64,000 bases of DNA, taken from the NCBI RefSeq assembly GCF_037911585.1, contig NZ_JBAJNS010000001.1, positions 5,131,501 to 5,195,500 on the forward strand, in the 5' to 3' direction. A model generated the notes under the pieces. That model had not been told where the DNA came from. It saw nothing but the letters and a program-made list of their open reading frames with translations, and did not search any database. This DNA is from Streptomyces sp. GSL17-111 (GTDB lineage Bacteria > Actinomycetota > Actinomycetes > Streptomycetales > Streptomycetaceae). A program made the translations under genes and the position numbers. Positions 43,406-51,845 of this stretch are shown in pieces. Each line of letters begins with the position of its first letter. The first letter of the stretch is position 1.

Positions 43406-44674
43406 TCAGAGCGTCTCGCGGACCGCGCGCGCCAGGATGCGCAGGCCCTCGTCCAGCTCCTCGGGAGTGGTGGTCAGCGCGGGGAGCAGCTTGACGACCT
43501 CGCTCTCCGGACCGGAGGTCTCGATCAGCAGACCGAGGTCGAAGCAGCGCCGGGCGATCTTGCCGGCGACGGCCTTGTCGGCCATCTCCATGCCCCACAC
43601 CAGGCCGCGGCCGCGGTACTCCACGACGGCGTCCGGGTGCTCGCGGGCGATCTCGCTCAGGGCGGCCTCGACCTGCTCGCCCCGGGCGAGGGTCTGCTTC
43701 TCCATCTGGCCGTCGGCCCAGTAGGTCTCCAGGGCGGCGGTGGCCGTCACGAACGCCGGGTTGTTGCCGCGGAACGTGCCATTGTGCTCGCCCGGCTCCC
43801 AGATGTCCAGTTCCGGCTTGAAGAGGGTCAGCGACATGGGCAGACCGTAGCCGCTGATGGACTTCGAGACGGTGACGATGTCCGGCGTGATGCCCGCCTC
43901 CTCGAAGGAGAAGAAGGCACCGGTGCGGCCGCAGCCCATCTGGATGTCGTCGACGATGAGCAGCATGTCGTACCGCTCGCACAGGTCGGCCAGGGCGCGC
44001 AGCCACTCGGGCCGGGCCACGTTGATGCCGCCCTCGCCCTGCACCGTCTCGACGATCACGGCGGCGGGCTGGTTGAGGCCGGAGCCGGAGTCCTCCAGCA
44101 GGCGCTCGAACCAGATGAAGTCCGGCGTCGACCCGTCGAGGTAGGCGTCGAACGGCATCGGGGTGCCGTGGACCAGCGGGATGCCGGCGCCGGCGCGCTT
44201 GAAGGCGTTGCCGGTGACGGCGAGCGAGCCCAGCGACATGCCGTGGAAGGCGTTGGTGAAGGAGACGATCGACTCGCGGCCCTTGACCTTGCGGGCCAGC
44301 TTGAGCGCGGCCTCGACGGCGTTGGTGCCGGTGGGGCCGGGGAACATGACCTTGTAGGGCAGGTCACGCGGGCGCAGCACCACGTTCTGGAAGGTCTCCA
44401 GGAACGCCCGCTTGGCGACCGTGGACATGTCCAGGCCGTGCGTGACGCCGTCGCGCTCCAGGTAGTCGATCAGGGCGCGTTTGAGCACCGGGTTGTTGTG
44501 CCCGTAGTTGAGAGAGCCCGCACCCGCGAAGAAGTCGAGGTACGTGTGGCCGTCCTCGTCGTACATGTGGCTGCCCTGGGCGCGGTCGAAGATCGTGGGC
44601 CAGCCACGGCAGTAGCCACGCACCTCCGACTCCAGGGTCTCGAAGACGCTCAGGTCCGGCTGGGTGATGGTCAC
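43406..44674 (-). CDS. ectB: Diaminobutyrate-2-oxoglutarate aminotransferase
   Basis: 422 residues, a class III PLP aminotransferase. It carries LDFFAGAGSLNYGHNNP, the PLP-binding Asp in DDIQMGCGRTG and the Schiff-base Lys in VSKSISGYGLP. It converts aspartate semialdehyde plus glutamate to 2,4-diaminobutyrate, the first committed step of ectoine synthesis. GTG start at 44674 is preceded by GGAG. It lies between ectA (95-bp gap) and ectC. Diaminobutyrate could in principle be an NRPS substrate too, but no A-domain pocket here suggests it. Confidence 0.97.
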   Translation of the reverse strand: MTITQPDLSVFETLESEVRGYCRGWPTIFDRAQGSHMYDEDGHTYLDFFAGAGSLNYGHNNPVLKRALIDYLERDGVTHGLDMSTVAKRAFLETFQNVVLRPRDLPYKVMFPGPTGTNAVEAALKLARKVKGRESIVSFTNAFHGMSLGSLAVTGNAFKRAGAGIPLVHGTPMPFDAYLDGSTPDFIWFERLLEDSGSGLNQPAAVIVETVQGEGGINVARPEWLRALADLCERYDMLLIVDDIQMGCGRTGAFFSFEEAGITPDIVTVSKSISGYGLPMSLTLFKPELDIWEPGEHNGTFRGNNPAFVTATAALETYWADGQMEKQTLARGEQVEAALSEIAREHPDAVVEYRGRGLVWGMEMADKAVAGKIARRCFDLGLLIETSGPESEVVKLLPALTTTPEELDEGLRILARAVRETL

Positions 44675-44769
44675 GGAAGGCTCCTGGGAGTGAGTCGTGA
44701 AGAGGAGGAAGTCTGTGGGGCGGCGGCCGTGCGGGACCGCCGCGGCGGGGTGGTCGGTGAGGCGGTGCC

Positions 44770-45336
44770 TCAGCCGGGCGCGCCGGCGAGGGCGCGCACC
44801 GGGCCGATGCGGTACAGCACCTCGGGCTCGTGCCCGTCACCGGGGAAGACCTCACCGTCGAACAGCACCTCGCGGTGCAGCCCCGCGCCGTGGCGGTCGG
44901 CGAAGGAGGTGAACAGCCGGTTGGAGGGGACGTTGTCGGGCGTGACCGTGGTCTCGATCCGGTCCGCGCCCAGTTCTTCGGCGACACGGGCGGTCAACCC
45001 GTCCAGCATGGCTCCGGCCAGGCCGCGGCCCCGCTGGCTCTCGTCCACCGCGACCTGCCAGATGAGCAGGGTCCGGGGCTCCTGGGGACGGATGTAGCCG
45101 GTGATGAAGCCGACCGGGTCGCCGTTCCCGTCCCGCGCCACCACGGAGGTGGCGGCGAAGTCGCGGCACCACAGGAGGTAGCTGTAGGACGAGTTCAGGT
45201 CGAGCACCCGGGAGTCGCGGGCGATGCGCCAGATTGCGGCGCCGTCGTCCACCCGTGGGGTGTCGAGCTTCAGTTCCTCGGGCATTCCGATGAATTCGCT
45301 TCGAGCACGTGCATGGTCAGCTTGTGCGGGGGTCAT
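44770..45336 (-). CDS. ectA: Diaminobutyrate acetyltransferase
   Basis: 188 residues of the GNAT fold with the acetyl-CoA loop SQRGRGLAGAML, and EctA signatures (RIARDSRVLDLNSSYSYLLWCRDF, ETTVTPDNVPSNRLF). It acetylates 2,4-diaminobutyrate at the gamma nitrogen. It is the first gene of the leftward ectABC unit; its upstream region is the most AT-rich part of the window and should contain the osmotic-stress promoter. Confidence 0.97.
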   Translation of the reverse strand: MTPAQADHARARSEFIGMPEELKLDTPRVDDGAAIWRIARDSRVLDLNSSYSYLLWCRDFAATSVVARDGNGDPVGFITGYIRPQEPRTLLIWQVAVDESQRGRGLAGAMLDGLTARVAEELGADRIETTVTPDNVPSNRLFTSFADRHGAGLHREVLFDGEVFPGDGHEPEVLYRIGPVRALAGAPG

Positions 45337-45785
45337 GTCGATTTAATTTACCCAGGAAAAAGTCAGATTGCATCGCGGCGCGGGGTTACGTGCGGCGGCC
45401 GTATATGGTATCGCGCGCGGGCGCGCCTGGGGCGCCGACTGCGGGTAAAATGACTGGTCATGTCGGGCATGCCGGGTCAGAACGCCGCCTCTGTGGAGTC
45501 TGTCACAGGTGCATAACGACCGAGGCACCTGTCCGCATCGCGGGCTTTCCTGGGGGTCGATAAAGAAGTTGGTTTGACCTGCGAAAAAGCGGGAAGAAGA
45601 GAACGGGCGGCTACGCAGAATAACGAATTCAGAAGGTATTCAATCCCTTTGATTCCGTGAGCGTAGCGTGTCGGTGAATTCTTCGCGACCCACTGTGTCC
45701 GGTACCCGGCCGGGCCGGAGTGGTCCGTCTCCGCCGGGACGGAGGGGGCTCGTGCCCGCCGGTGCCGCCCTCGTACAGTGCGGGC
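45337..45785. promoter_or_regulatory. AT-rich divergent promoter region, ectA / amidohydrolase
   Basis: A 449-bp gene-free stretch, clearly richer in A and T than its surroundings (for example 45337-45365 and 45555-45660). A perfect palindrome ATGACTGGTCAT at 45450-45461 may be an operator. On the leftward strand TAAATT lies close to the ectA start and TACCAT further upstream; either could be a -10 box, but I cannot choose. I saw no RNA gene or strong hairpin here. A long leftward frame crossing this region (45477-48461) is a shadow. Confidence 0.6.
45774..45779 (+). promoter_or_regulatory. Candidate -10 box (TACAGT) for a leaderless amidohydrolase mRNA
   Basis: TACAGT ends 6 nt before the amidohydrolase ATG, and no ribosome-binding sequence precedes that ATG. 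This spacing would place the transcript start at or near the A of ATG, as in many leaderless Streptomyces genes. No -35 match is clear. Confidence 0.5.
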
Positions 45786-46877
45786 ATGAGCGGAAGCGCG
45801 GTGCTGCACATCACGGGCCGGGTCCTGGTCGGACCGCAGGAGGTTCGCGACGAGCTGTGGGTGGTCGACGGACGGGTCAGCCACACCCGGCCGACCCGGG
45901 CGCGCGAGGTCGTCACGGTCCGTGGCTGGGCCCTTCCCGGACTCGTCGACGCCCACTGCCACGTCGGACTGGACGCGCACGGCGCCGTGGACGCGATCAC
46001 CAGCGAGAAGCAGGCCCTCACCGACCGCGACGCCGGCACGCTCCTCATCCGGGACGCGGGCTCGGCCGCCGACACCCGGTGGGTCGACGACCGCGCCGAC
46101 CTGCCGAAGATCATCCGTGCGGGGCGTCACATCGCCCGCACCCGCCGTTACATCCGCAACTACGCCCACGAGATCGAGCCCGAGGAGCTGGTGGCCTACG
46201 TGCGCCGGGAGGCCCGGCGCGGCGACGGCTGGGTCAAGCTCGTCGGCGACTGGATCGACCGGGAGGCCGGCGACCTCACGGCCTGCTGGCCCCGGGAGTC
46301 CGTGCGGGCGGCCATCGCCGCCGCGCACGAGGAGGGTGCCCGCGTCACCGCCCACTGCTTCGCCGAGGACTCCCTGCGGGACCTCGCGGAGGCCGGCATC
46401 GACTGCGTGGAACACGCCACCGGGCTCACCGAGGAGACGATCCCGCTCTTCGCCGAGCGCGGCATCGCCATCGTGCCGACCCTGGTCAACATCGCCACGT
46501 TCCCGCACCTGGCGGACGGCGGGGAGAAGAAGTTCCCCCGCTGGGCCGACCACATGCGGCGGCTGCACGCGCGGCGCTACGCGACCGTACGGGCCGCCTA
46601 CGACGCGGGCATCCCCGTCTTCGTCGGGACGGACGCGGGCGGGTCGCTGGCCCACGGGCTCGTGGCCGAGGAGGTGGCGGAACTGGTCCGGGCCGGGATC
46701 CCCGCCCTGGACGCGCTCTCCGCCACGACCTGGGGCGCGCGGGCCTGGCTCGGCCGCCCGGCGCTGGGGGAGGGCGAGCCGGCTGACCTCGTCGTGTACG
46801 ACGAGGACCCGCGCGCCGACGTCCGGGTGCTGGCGCAGCCGCGCCGCGTGGTGCTGCGGGGACGCGTCGTGCAGTAG
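45786..46877 (+). CDS. Amidohydrolase-superfamily metal enzyme
   Basis: 363 residues, an imidazolonepropionase/prolidase-like amidohydrolase. Metal-site signatures are visible: DAHCHVG (first His-X-His), the metal Lys/His region with VTAHCFAE and CVEHATGL, and the late Asp in FVGTDAGG. It should hydrolyse a cyclic amide, amidine or peptide-like substrate in the cytosol; the substrate cannot be read from sequence. The start at 45786 gives the usual N-terminal beta-sandwich beginning; no Shine-Dalgarno is present (see the -10 candidate). It sits beside ectA, transcribed divergently, an arrangement I recall from other Streptomyces, but no metabolic link to ectoine is evident. Confidence 0.88.
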   Translation: MSGSAVLHITGRVLVGPQEVRDELWVVDGRVSHTRPTRAREVVTVRGWALPGLVDAHCHVGLDAHGAVDAITSEKQALTDRDAGTLLIRDAGSAADTRWVDDRADLPKIIRAGRHIARTRRYIRNYAHEIEPEELVAYVRREARRGDGWVKLVGDWIDREAGDLTACWPRESVRAAIAAAHEEGARVTAHCFAEDSLRDLAEAGIDCVEHATGLTEETIPLFAERGIAIVPTLVNIATFPHLADGGEKKFPRWADHMRRLHARRYATVRAAYDAGIPVFVGTDAGGSLAHGLVAEEVAELVRAGIPALDALSATTWGARAWLGRPALGEGEPADLVVYDEDPRADVRVLAQPRRVVLRGRVVQ

Positions 46878-47006
46878 CGGCCGGTGTTTCGCCACGGTGT
46901 TCGGTTGTGCCCCGTCCGGGTGAACCGGTCCCGGAACGCGGACGGGGGCGGCGGCGCGCGTCAACCATGACGGGGTCCCGGTCACCGACACGAGCGATGT
47001 CCCCTC

Positions 47007-48008
47007 ATGAGCCGTGCGGTGCCACCCGTACGTCCGTGGGGGTTCCCTGCCGTGAACACGTCCGTCCTCAGCCTGCTCGCCGCCACCGCGCTCACCGGCG
47101 CCGCGGCCGTGCCCGCCCACGCCACCGGGGACGGTGACGGAGCGGGCCGGGAAGGCGCGGCCCAGGCCGCGGTGCTGCGTGCGCAGCTCGACGTCTCCCT
47201 GCTCGACGACACCGTCGAGATCCCCTTGGAGACCGCGCTCAACGAGGTCTCCGCGCCCGGCGCCGGGCCACAGGCCGAGACCGCCGGAGAGACGGCGCTC
47301 ACCGCCGAACTCGACGGGGTGCACGGCGGCCGGCCGTTCAGCGTGCTGCGCGCCGAGGTCGCCGAGGCGCGGGCCGAGGCCACCGCCGACCGCGCCGCCG
47401 CCGGCGTCACGCTCGCCCGTGCCCGCGTGCACCTGCCCGGCCTGCCGCTGCTGTCCGTCATCGAGGCCGAGACGATCTCCGCCGAGGTCGAGTGCGCCCT
47501 CGGCACGGACGCCACCGCCGAGGTCGACGTGCCGGGCTCGGTGACGGTGCTCGGCAAGCGCGTCGCGCTCAGTGCCGGTGGCCCGACGGCGGTCTCCGTG
47601 CCGGGCGTCGGTGAGGTGAGCCTGACGTTCGCCCAGCGGGAGAGCACCCCGGACGGTGCGGCGGCCGCGGCGCTGGAGCTCGCGGTCTCCGTCGACCCGC
47701 TGAACCTGAACGTGGCCGAGGTCGAGGGCCGCGTCACCCTGGCGGAGGTGAGCTGCCGCACGCCCGTGGCCTCCGAGGAGCCCGCCGAGCCGGAGCCCGC
47801 CGACCCGGAGCGGCCCGCTCCCGACGCGCGGGAGCCGGAGGGCACCGAGCCGCAGGGCGGGCCCGCCGCGCGCGTCGAGCAGCCCGACGACGGCCCGGAC
47901 CTCGCCGCGACCGGCGGCGATTCCCGCACCCCCTACCTGCTGGGCGGGGCGGCGGGCCTGCTCGCCGTCGGCGGCGCGCTGCTCCTGCTGCGGCGGCGCG
48001 GGGCCTGA
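47007..48008 (+). CDS. Secreted cell-wall protein with LAXTG sorting signal
   Basis: 333 residues: N-terminal signal peptide ending near PAHA, an all-beta extracellular body with a repeated VSVPGVGEVSL-like pattern, an Ala/Pro/Glu-rich spacer (about 252-298), then LAATG, a hydrophobic helix and RRRGA, a class E sortase sorting signal. It should be anchored to peptidoglycan. I recall a similar protein (SCO1860) at this place in S. coelicolor. The start is uncertain: ATG at 47007 or GTG at 47052, both with weak ribosome sites; the longer form gives the signal peptide its positive charge. Two Cys in the body may form a disulfide. The sortase at 1294-1980 is of a different class, so it is not an obvious partner. 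Confidence 0.85.
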   Translation: MSRAVPPVRPWGFPAVNTSVLSLLAATALTGAAAVPAHATGDGDGAGREGAAQAAVLRAQLDVSLLDDTVEIPLETALNEVSAPGAGPQAETAGETALTAELDGVHGGRPFSVLRAEVAEARAEATADRAAAGVTLARARVHLPGLPLLSVIEAETISAEVECALGTDATAEVDVPGSVTVLGKRVALSAGGPTAVSVPGVGEVSLTFAQRESTPDGAAAAALELAVSVDPLNLNVAEVEGRVTLAEVSCRTPVASEEPAEPEPADPERPAPDAREPEGTEPQGGPAARVEQPDDGPDLAATGGDSRTPYLLGGAAGLLAVGGALLLLRRRGA

Positions 48009-48066
48009 GCCGCCGGGGCGCGGCGGGGGCGGCAGGGACCGCAGGCACCGTGAAACACAGCGCCGC

Positions 48067-49128
48067 TCAGCGCACCCCCGCCGCGCCCAGGGCCCGCACG
48101 AGCCCGTCCGTCGTGGCGCGGTCCCGGACGGCCAGCCGCAGCCACTGGGGGCCCAGCCCGGGGAAGGTGTCACCGCGCCGCAGCGCGTACCCGGACCGCC
48201 GCAGCCGCTCGCGGACCTCCGCGCCCTCCGGGTGGTGGATGAGGAGGAACGGCCCTTCGGGGGCCGCCGTGGCGTGGCCGAGCTCCCCGAACTCCCGCAG
48301 CCGGGCCAGCAGGTGGGCCCGGTCCTCGGCGAAGACCCGGGCCGCCGCCTCGGCCTCGGTGCGGGCCCGCGCCGAGCAGCAGGCCTCGGCCGCCGCCAGG
48401 GCCGGGGCGCCGACCGGCCACAGCGGTTGCTGCCCCGCCAGCGCACCGATGACCGGGGCACCGGCCAGGACGTACCCGATCCGCAGGCCCGCCAGGCCCC
48501 ACGTCTTGGTGAGGCTGCGCAGGACGACGACGGAGCCGGGCAGCTCCGCCAGGTGCGGCACCAGCGACTCCCGTTCGCCGGGGACCGCGTCGATGAACGC
48601 CTCGTCCACCACCAGCGTCCGGCCCGGGCGGGCCAGTGCGCCGAGGGCGCCCGCCGGGTGCAGCACGGACGTCGGGTTGGTCGGGTTGCCGACGACGACG
48701 AGGTCCGCCTCGTCGGGCACGGCGCCGGGCCGCAGCCGGAACCCGTCGGCGGCCTCCAGCAGGACGCGCGTCACCGCGTGGCCCGCGTCGCGCAGCGCGG
48801 CCTCCGGCTCGGTGAACTGCGGGTGGACGACGACGGGGTGGTGGACCCGCAGCGCGCGGGCGAGCAGGACGAACGCCTCGGCCGCCCCGGCCGTGAGCAG
48901 GACGCACTCCTCCGGTACTCCGTGGTGCCGGGCCACCGCGCGCCGGGCCGGGCGGCCGTCGGGGTAGGCGGCGAGGGTGTCGAGAGAGGCCGCGATGCGG
49001 GCCTTCAGCCACGCCGGGGGCGTGCCGGTCCGCACGTTGACGGCCAGGTCGGTCAGGCCCGCGTCGTCGCGCACCTCCGCGTCCCCGTGGTGGCGCAGGT
49101 CCGGTTCGGTGGCAGCGTGCGTGCTCAT
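48067..49128 (-). CDS. cobC: CobC/CobD-type PLP aminotransferase-fold enzyme (B12 lower-loop)
   Basis: 353 residues of aminotransferase class I/II fold related to L-threonine-O-3-phosphate decarboxylase and histidinol-phosphate aminotransferase. It has the NPTNPTS motif, the Asp of VVDEAFIDAV and the PLP Lys in SLTKTWGLAGLRIGY. In B12 synthesis it would provide (R)-1-aminopropan-2-ol phosphate or its equivalent for attachment to adenosylcobyrate. It is the last gene of the leftward cob operon and its ATG at 49128 overlaps the upstream stop (ATGA), which supports a cob role over histidine synthesis. Confidence 0.85.
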   Translation of the reverse strand: MSTHAATEPDLRHHGDAEVRDDAGLTDLAVNVRTGTPPAWLKARIAASLDTLAAYPDGRPARRAVARHHGVPEECVLLTAGAAEAFVLLARALRVHHPVVVHPQFTEPEAALRDAGHAVTRVLLEAADGFRLRPGAVPDEADLVVVGNPTNPTSVLHPAGALGALARPGRTLVVDEAFIDAVPGERESLVPHLAELPGSVVVLRSLTKTWGLAGLRIGYVLAGAPVIGALAGQQPLWPVGAPALAAAEACCSARARTEAEAAARVFAEDRAHLLARLREFGELGHATAAPEGPFLLIHHPEGAEVRERLRRSGYALRRGDTFPGLGPQWLRLAVRDRATTDGLVRALGAAGVR

Positions 49129-50033
49129 GCCCGTGCCGGCCCTTCGTCGGAGTCCGACGCCGGCCCTGGGCCTGAGTCCGCGCCGGCGCCCGCGCCGGGC
49201 TCCCCGCACGGTTCGCCGCCGGGGGCCGCCGTCCGGGGATGGGCGCAGCAGACGGCACCGGAGCGGCCGGGGCAGGCCAGCGCCTCCCGGTAGCGCTGCC
49301 ACACGAGTTCGGCCAGTGAGGCACCGGAGCCGAGGACACCCGCGAGCCGCACGTCCGTCTCGGGGTACACGGCGGACCAGCCCTCCACCTGGAGCGCCGC
49401 GCGGTCCGTGGCGTCCTCGGGGAAGAGGAAGTACGGCAGGACGACGACGCGCCGGGCCCCCAGCGCGCGGCAGCGTTCCAGTCCCGAGGTGACGTCCGGG
49501 GCGGCGACGGAGACGAAGGCGGTCTCCACGCCCGCGAAGCCCCGCCCCTCCCACAGCAGCCGCGCCGCCCGGTGCAGCTCGGCGTTGGCCTCGGGCTCCA
49601 CGGCGCCCCGCCCGACGAGCAGCACGGTCGTGTCCGCGCGGTCGCCCGGCGTCCGGCTCGTCGTGCCCAGGGCCTCGTCCACCCGGTGCTCCAGCGCTTC
49701 GAGGACGAACGGGTGCGCGCCGAGGGGCTGTCCGCAGACGGCCTCCAGCCCGGGGTGGGCGGCGACGGCGCGGGCGACGGCGTCCCCCGGCCCCGTCGGG
49801 GCGGGGCCGGCGTCGAGCGTCAGCGGGACGACGGCCAGCCGCCGCACCCCCCGTCCCGCGAGGTCGGCGACGGCCTCGGCGGGCGAGGGGCCGCCCGGCC
49901 CGGTCAGGGCCCAGGCCACCGGTGCCCCGGCCCCGCCGTCACCGAGGCGGCCGACGAACGAACGGACGGCTTCGGCCCCGGACTCGTCGCGGGTGCCGGG
50001 GCCGACGGCGAGCAGGGCTGGCGCGGTGGTCAC
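49125..50033 (-). CDS. cbiX: CbiX-like sirohydrochlorin chelatase, altered N-terminal His site
   Basis: 302 residues with two tandem CbiX-type halves: the first starts LLAVGPGTRDESG, the second LLVGRGAVEPEANAELHRAA, and the family's VVVLPYFLF stretch follows. CbiX inserts cobalt (or nickel or iron) into sirohydrochlorin early in B12 synthesis. The usual first-half motif AHGSRD is GPGTRD here, so the chelating His is missing at that place; a Cys-Cys-Ala-His sequence in the C-terminal tail may bind metal. Gly/Ala/Asp-rich end after about 270. Start preceded by AGGAG. It could instead act on another tetrapyrrole. Confidence 0.8.
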   Translation of the reverse strand: MTTAPALLAVGPGTRDESGAEAVRSFVGRLGDGGAGAPVAWALTGPGGPSPAEAVADLAGRGVRRLAVVPLTLDAGPAPTGPGDAVARAVAAHPGLEAVCGQPLGAHPFVLEALEHRVDEALGTTSRTPGDRADTTVLLVGRGAVEPEANAELHRAARLLWEGRGFAGVETAFVSVAAPDVTSGLERCRALGARRVVVLPYFLFPEDATDRAALQVEGWSAVYPETDVRLAGVLGSGASLAELVWQRYREALACPGRSGAVCCAHPRTAAPGGEPCGEPGAGAGADSGPGPASDSDEGPARA

Positions 50034-50045
50034 GTGTACTCCTGT

Positions 50046-50069
50046 GGTGCTGGTGCTGGTGCTGGTGCG
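50046..50069 (-). repeat. Hexanucleotide tandem repeat (GGTGCT, about 4 copies)
   Basis: Four adjacent copies of GGTGCT (the last ending G) lie in the 63-bp gap between cobE and cbiX, just upstream of the cbiX ribosome site. Slippage here could change spacing within the operon; no function is known. Confidence 0.75.
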
Positions 50070-50096
50070 TGCGGACGGGGCGGGCGGGGCGGGCGA

Positions 50097-50489
50097 TCAA
50101 CGGGCGCGGCGCCCGGCCACGGCGCACGTGACCCGGGATCCGCCGGCCAGGGGCGCCGACCTCAGTTTGGCAACGAGCAGTTCGGCCCCCGGACCCGCCC
50201 CCAGGAGGGCCGCGGCCTCGGCGACGGCCGGGGTCCCGACGGCCGCCGCCGGGAGCGCCGACGGGTTCGGCACCGGCACCTGGGCCAGGGCCGCCGCGCT
50301 GTGGCCGCGCAACGGCACGCCCAGCCGCCCGGCCGCCGCGACGAGCCCGGGCTCGCTGGCCTTGGCCTCGACCGTGGCCAGGTGCTCCACGGCGCCGGCC
50401 GGAACACCGGCGCGGGACAGCGCGGCGGCGACGACGGCCAGCACCTCCTCGACCGTGGCCCCGCGCCGGGCGCCGAGCCCCACGGTCAC
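50097..50489 (-). CDS. cobE: CobE / CbiG C-terminal-type protein
   Basis: 130 residues beginning VTVGLGARRGATVEEV, the opening of the CobE/CbiG C-terminal domain, with VEAKASEPGLVAAA and a C-terminal ELLVAKLRSAPLAGGSRVTCAVA. In CbiG the domain helps open the delta-lactone ring during ring contraction; in the aerobic route CobE is required but its action is unclear. The full CbiG N-terminal part is absent, so this is the stand-alone form. The GTG at 50489 overlaps the cobB stop (GTGA). The 753-bp longer frame was trimmed to this start because it is shadow sequence of cobB upstream. Confidence 0.85.
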   Translation of the reverse strand: MTVGLGARRGATVEEVLAVVAAALSRAGVPAGAVEHLATVEAKASEPGLVAAAGRLGVPLRGHSAAALAQVPVPNPSALPAAAVGTPAVAEAAALLGAGPGAELLVAKLRSAPLAGGSRVTCAVAGRRAR

Positions 50490-51841
50490 CCGGCCGGGGG
50501 CGGCCACGCCGCGCACCTCTCCACGAACCGCTGCGCCAGGCCCGGTTCGGCGGCCCAGTGCACGTGCAGGTAGGACGCGTGCACGTTCTCCCGCACGAAG
50601 CCCTCGACGCGCCGCTCGGGGCGCGTCATGCCCCATGCCGGACGCGGGCCCGCACCGGGCTCGGTCGTCGTGCGGTGGAACTCGTGGCCGCGCACCCGGG
50701 TGCCGGGCACCGCCAGCACGCTCTCCTCGAGCGCCACGGCCTCCCGGTACCCCAGCGTCAGCCGTCCCGTCATCCGCGCGGAGACGTCCAGCACCCCGCA
50801 CATCGGCAGCCCGTCCAGCTCCCGGCCCAGGTAGAGCAGCCCGGCGCACTCCGCCGCGACCGGGCCGGAGAACCGGGCCACGGCCGCGCGCAGGCGGCTG
50901 TTCGCCGACAACTCCGGGCCGTACACCTCCGGGAAGCCGCCGCCGATCACCACCCCGGACGTGCCCTCGGGCAGCCGCTCGTCGCGCAGCGGGTCGAAGG
51001 GGACGACGTCCGCCCCGGCGGCCCGCAGCAGTTCGGTGTGCTCGGTGTAGGCGAAGGTGAACGCCGCACCGCCCGCGACCGCGACCACCGGGCGGCGTGC
51101 CGGGCGGCTCACCACCGGCGGCTCCCAGGGGGTGTCGGGCAGCGGCGGCGCGCTGCGGGCGAGTGCCAGGACGGCGTCCAGGTCCACCCCCGCCCGCACC
51201 TGCGCGGCCAGCGCGGAGGCCGCGTCCACCGCGTCCGCCCGGCGCTCCGCCACCGGGACCAGACCCAGGTGCCGGGAGGGGGCGCTCACCTGCGGCTTGC
51301 GCAGCAGGGCGCCGAGGACCGGTACCCCGGACTCCTCCAGCGCCTCGCGCAGCAGGGCCTCGTGGCGCGCGGAGCCCACCTTGTTGAGGATCACCCCGGC
51401 CAGCCGCACCCCGGTGTCCCAGGAGGCGAAGCCGTGCACGAGCGCCGCGACCGAACGGGACTGCGAGGAGGCGTCCACCACGAGCACCACCGGAGCCCGC
51501 AGCACCTTGGCGACCTGCGCCGTCGAACCCGTCTCACCCAGCCCGCTCGCGCCGTCGAACAGGCCCATCACGCCCTCGACGACGGCCAGTTCGGCCCCGG
51601 CGGCACCGTGCAGGAACAGCGGGGCGACCCGCTCGGGCCCGCACAGGTACGCGTCCAGGTTGCGGCCCGGGCGGCCGGTGACGAGGGCGTGGTAGCCGGG
51701 GTCGATGTAGTCGGGCCCGACCTTGTGCCCGGAGACGGCCATGCCGCGTTCGGCGAAGGCGGCCATCAGGCCCGTCGCCACGGTGGTCTTGCCGCTCCCG
51801 GAGGCCGGCGCCGCCAGGACCAGCCGGGGGATGTGCGTCAC
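50486..51841 (-). CDS. cobB: Cobyrinate/hydrogenobyrinate a,c-diamide synthase
   Basis: 451 residues. N-terminal P-loop synthetase half with APASGSGKTTVATGL and GHKVGPDYIDPGYH, then a triad-type glutaminase half with the nucleophile Cys in AECAGLLYLG and His in RGHEFHRT. It amidates the a and c side chains of (hydrogeno)cobyrinate using ATP and glutamine. The start at 51841 is 4 bp from the cobO stop. The arrangement cobO-cobB-cobE is packed with 4-nt spacings, so it is one transcript from the riboswitch upstream of cobD. Confidence 0.97.
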   Translation of the reverse strand: MTHIPRLVLAAPASGSGKTTVATGLMAAFAERGMAVSGHKVGPDYIDPGYHALVTGRPGRNLDAYLCGPERVAPLFLHGAAGAELAVVEGVMGLFDGASGLGETGSTAQVAKVLRAPVVLVVDASSQSRSVAALVHGFASWDTGVRLAGVILNKVGSARHEALLREALEESGVPVLGALLRKPQVSAPSRHLGLVPVAERRADAVDAASALAAQVRAGVDLDAVLALARSAPPLPDTPWEPPVVSRPARRPVVAVAGGAAFTFAYTEHTELLRAAGADVVPFDPLRDERLPEGTSGVVIGGGFPEVYGPELSANSRLRAAVARFSGPVAAECAGLLYLGRELDGLPMCGVLDVSARMTGRLTLGYREAVALEESVLAVPGTRVRGHEFHRTTTEPGAGPRPAWGMTRPERRVEGFVRENVHASYLHVHWAAEPGLAQRFVERCAAWPPPAG

Positions 51842-51845
51842 GCGA

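Noticed and set aside
39851..45097. Very long rightward ORF through the exporter and ect genes
   Set aside because: Antisense to well-supported MFS and ectBCD genes; repetitive Gly/Arg/His composition.
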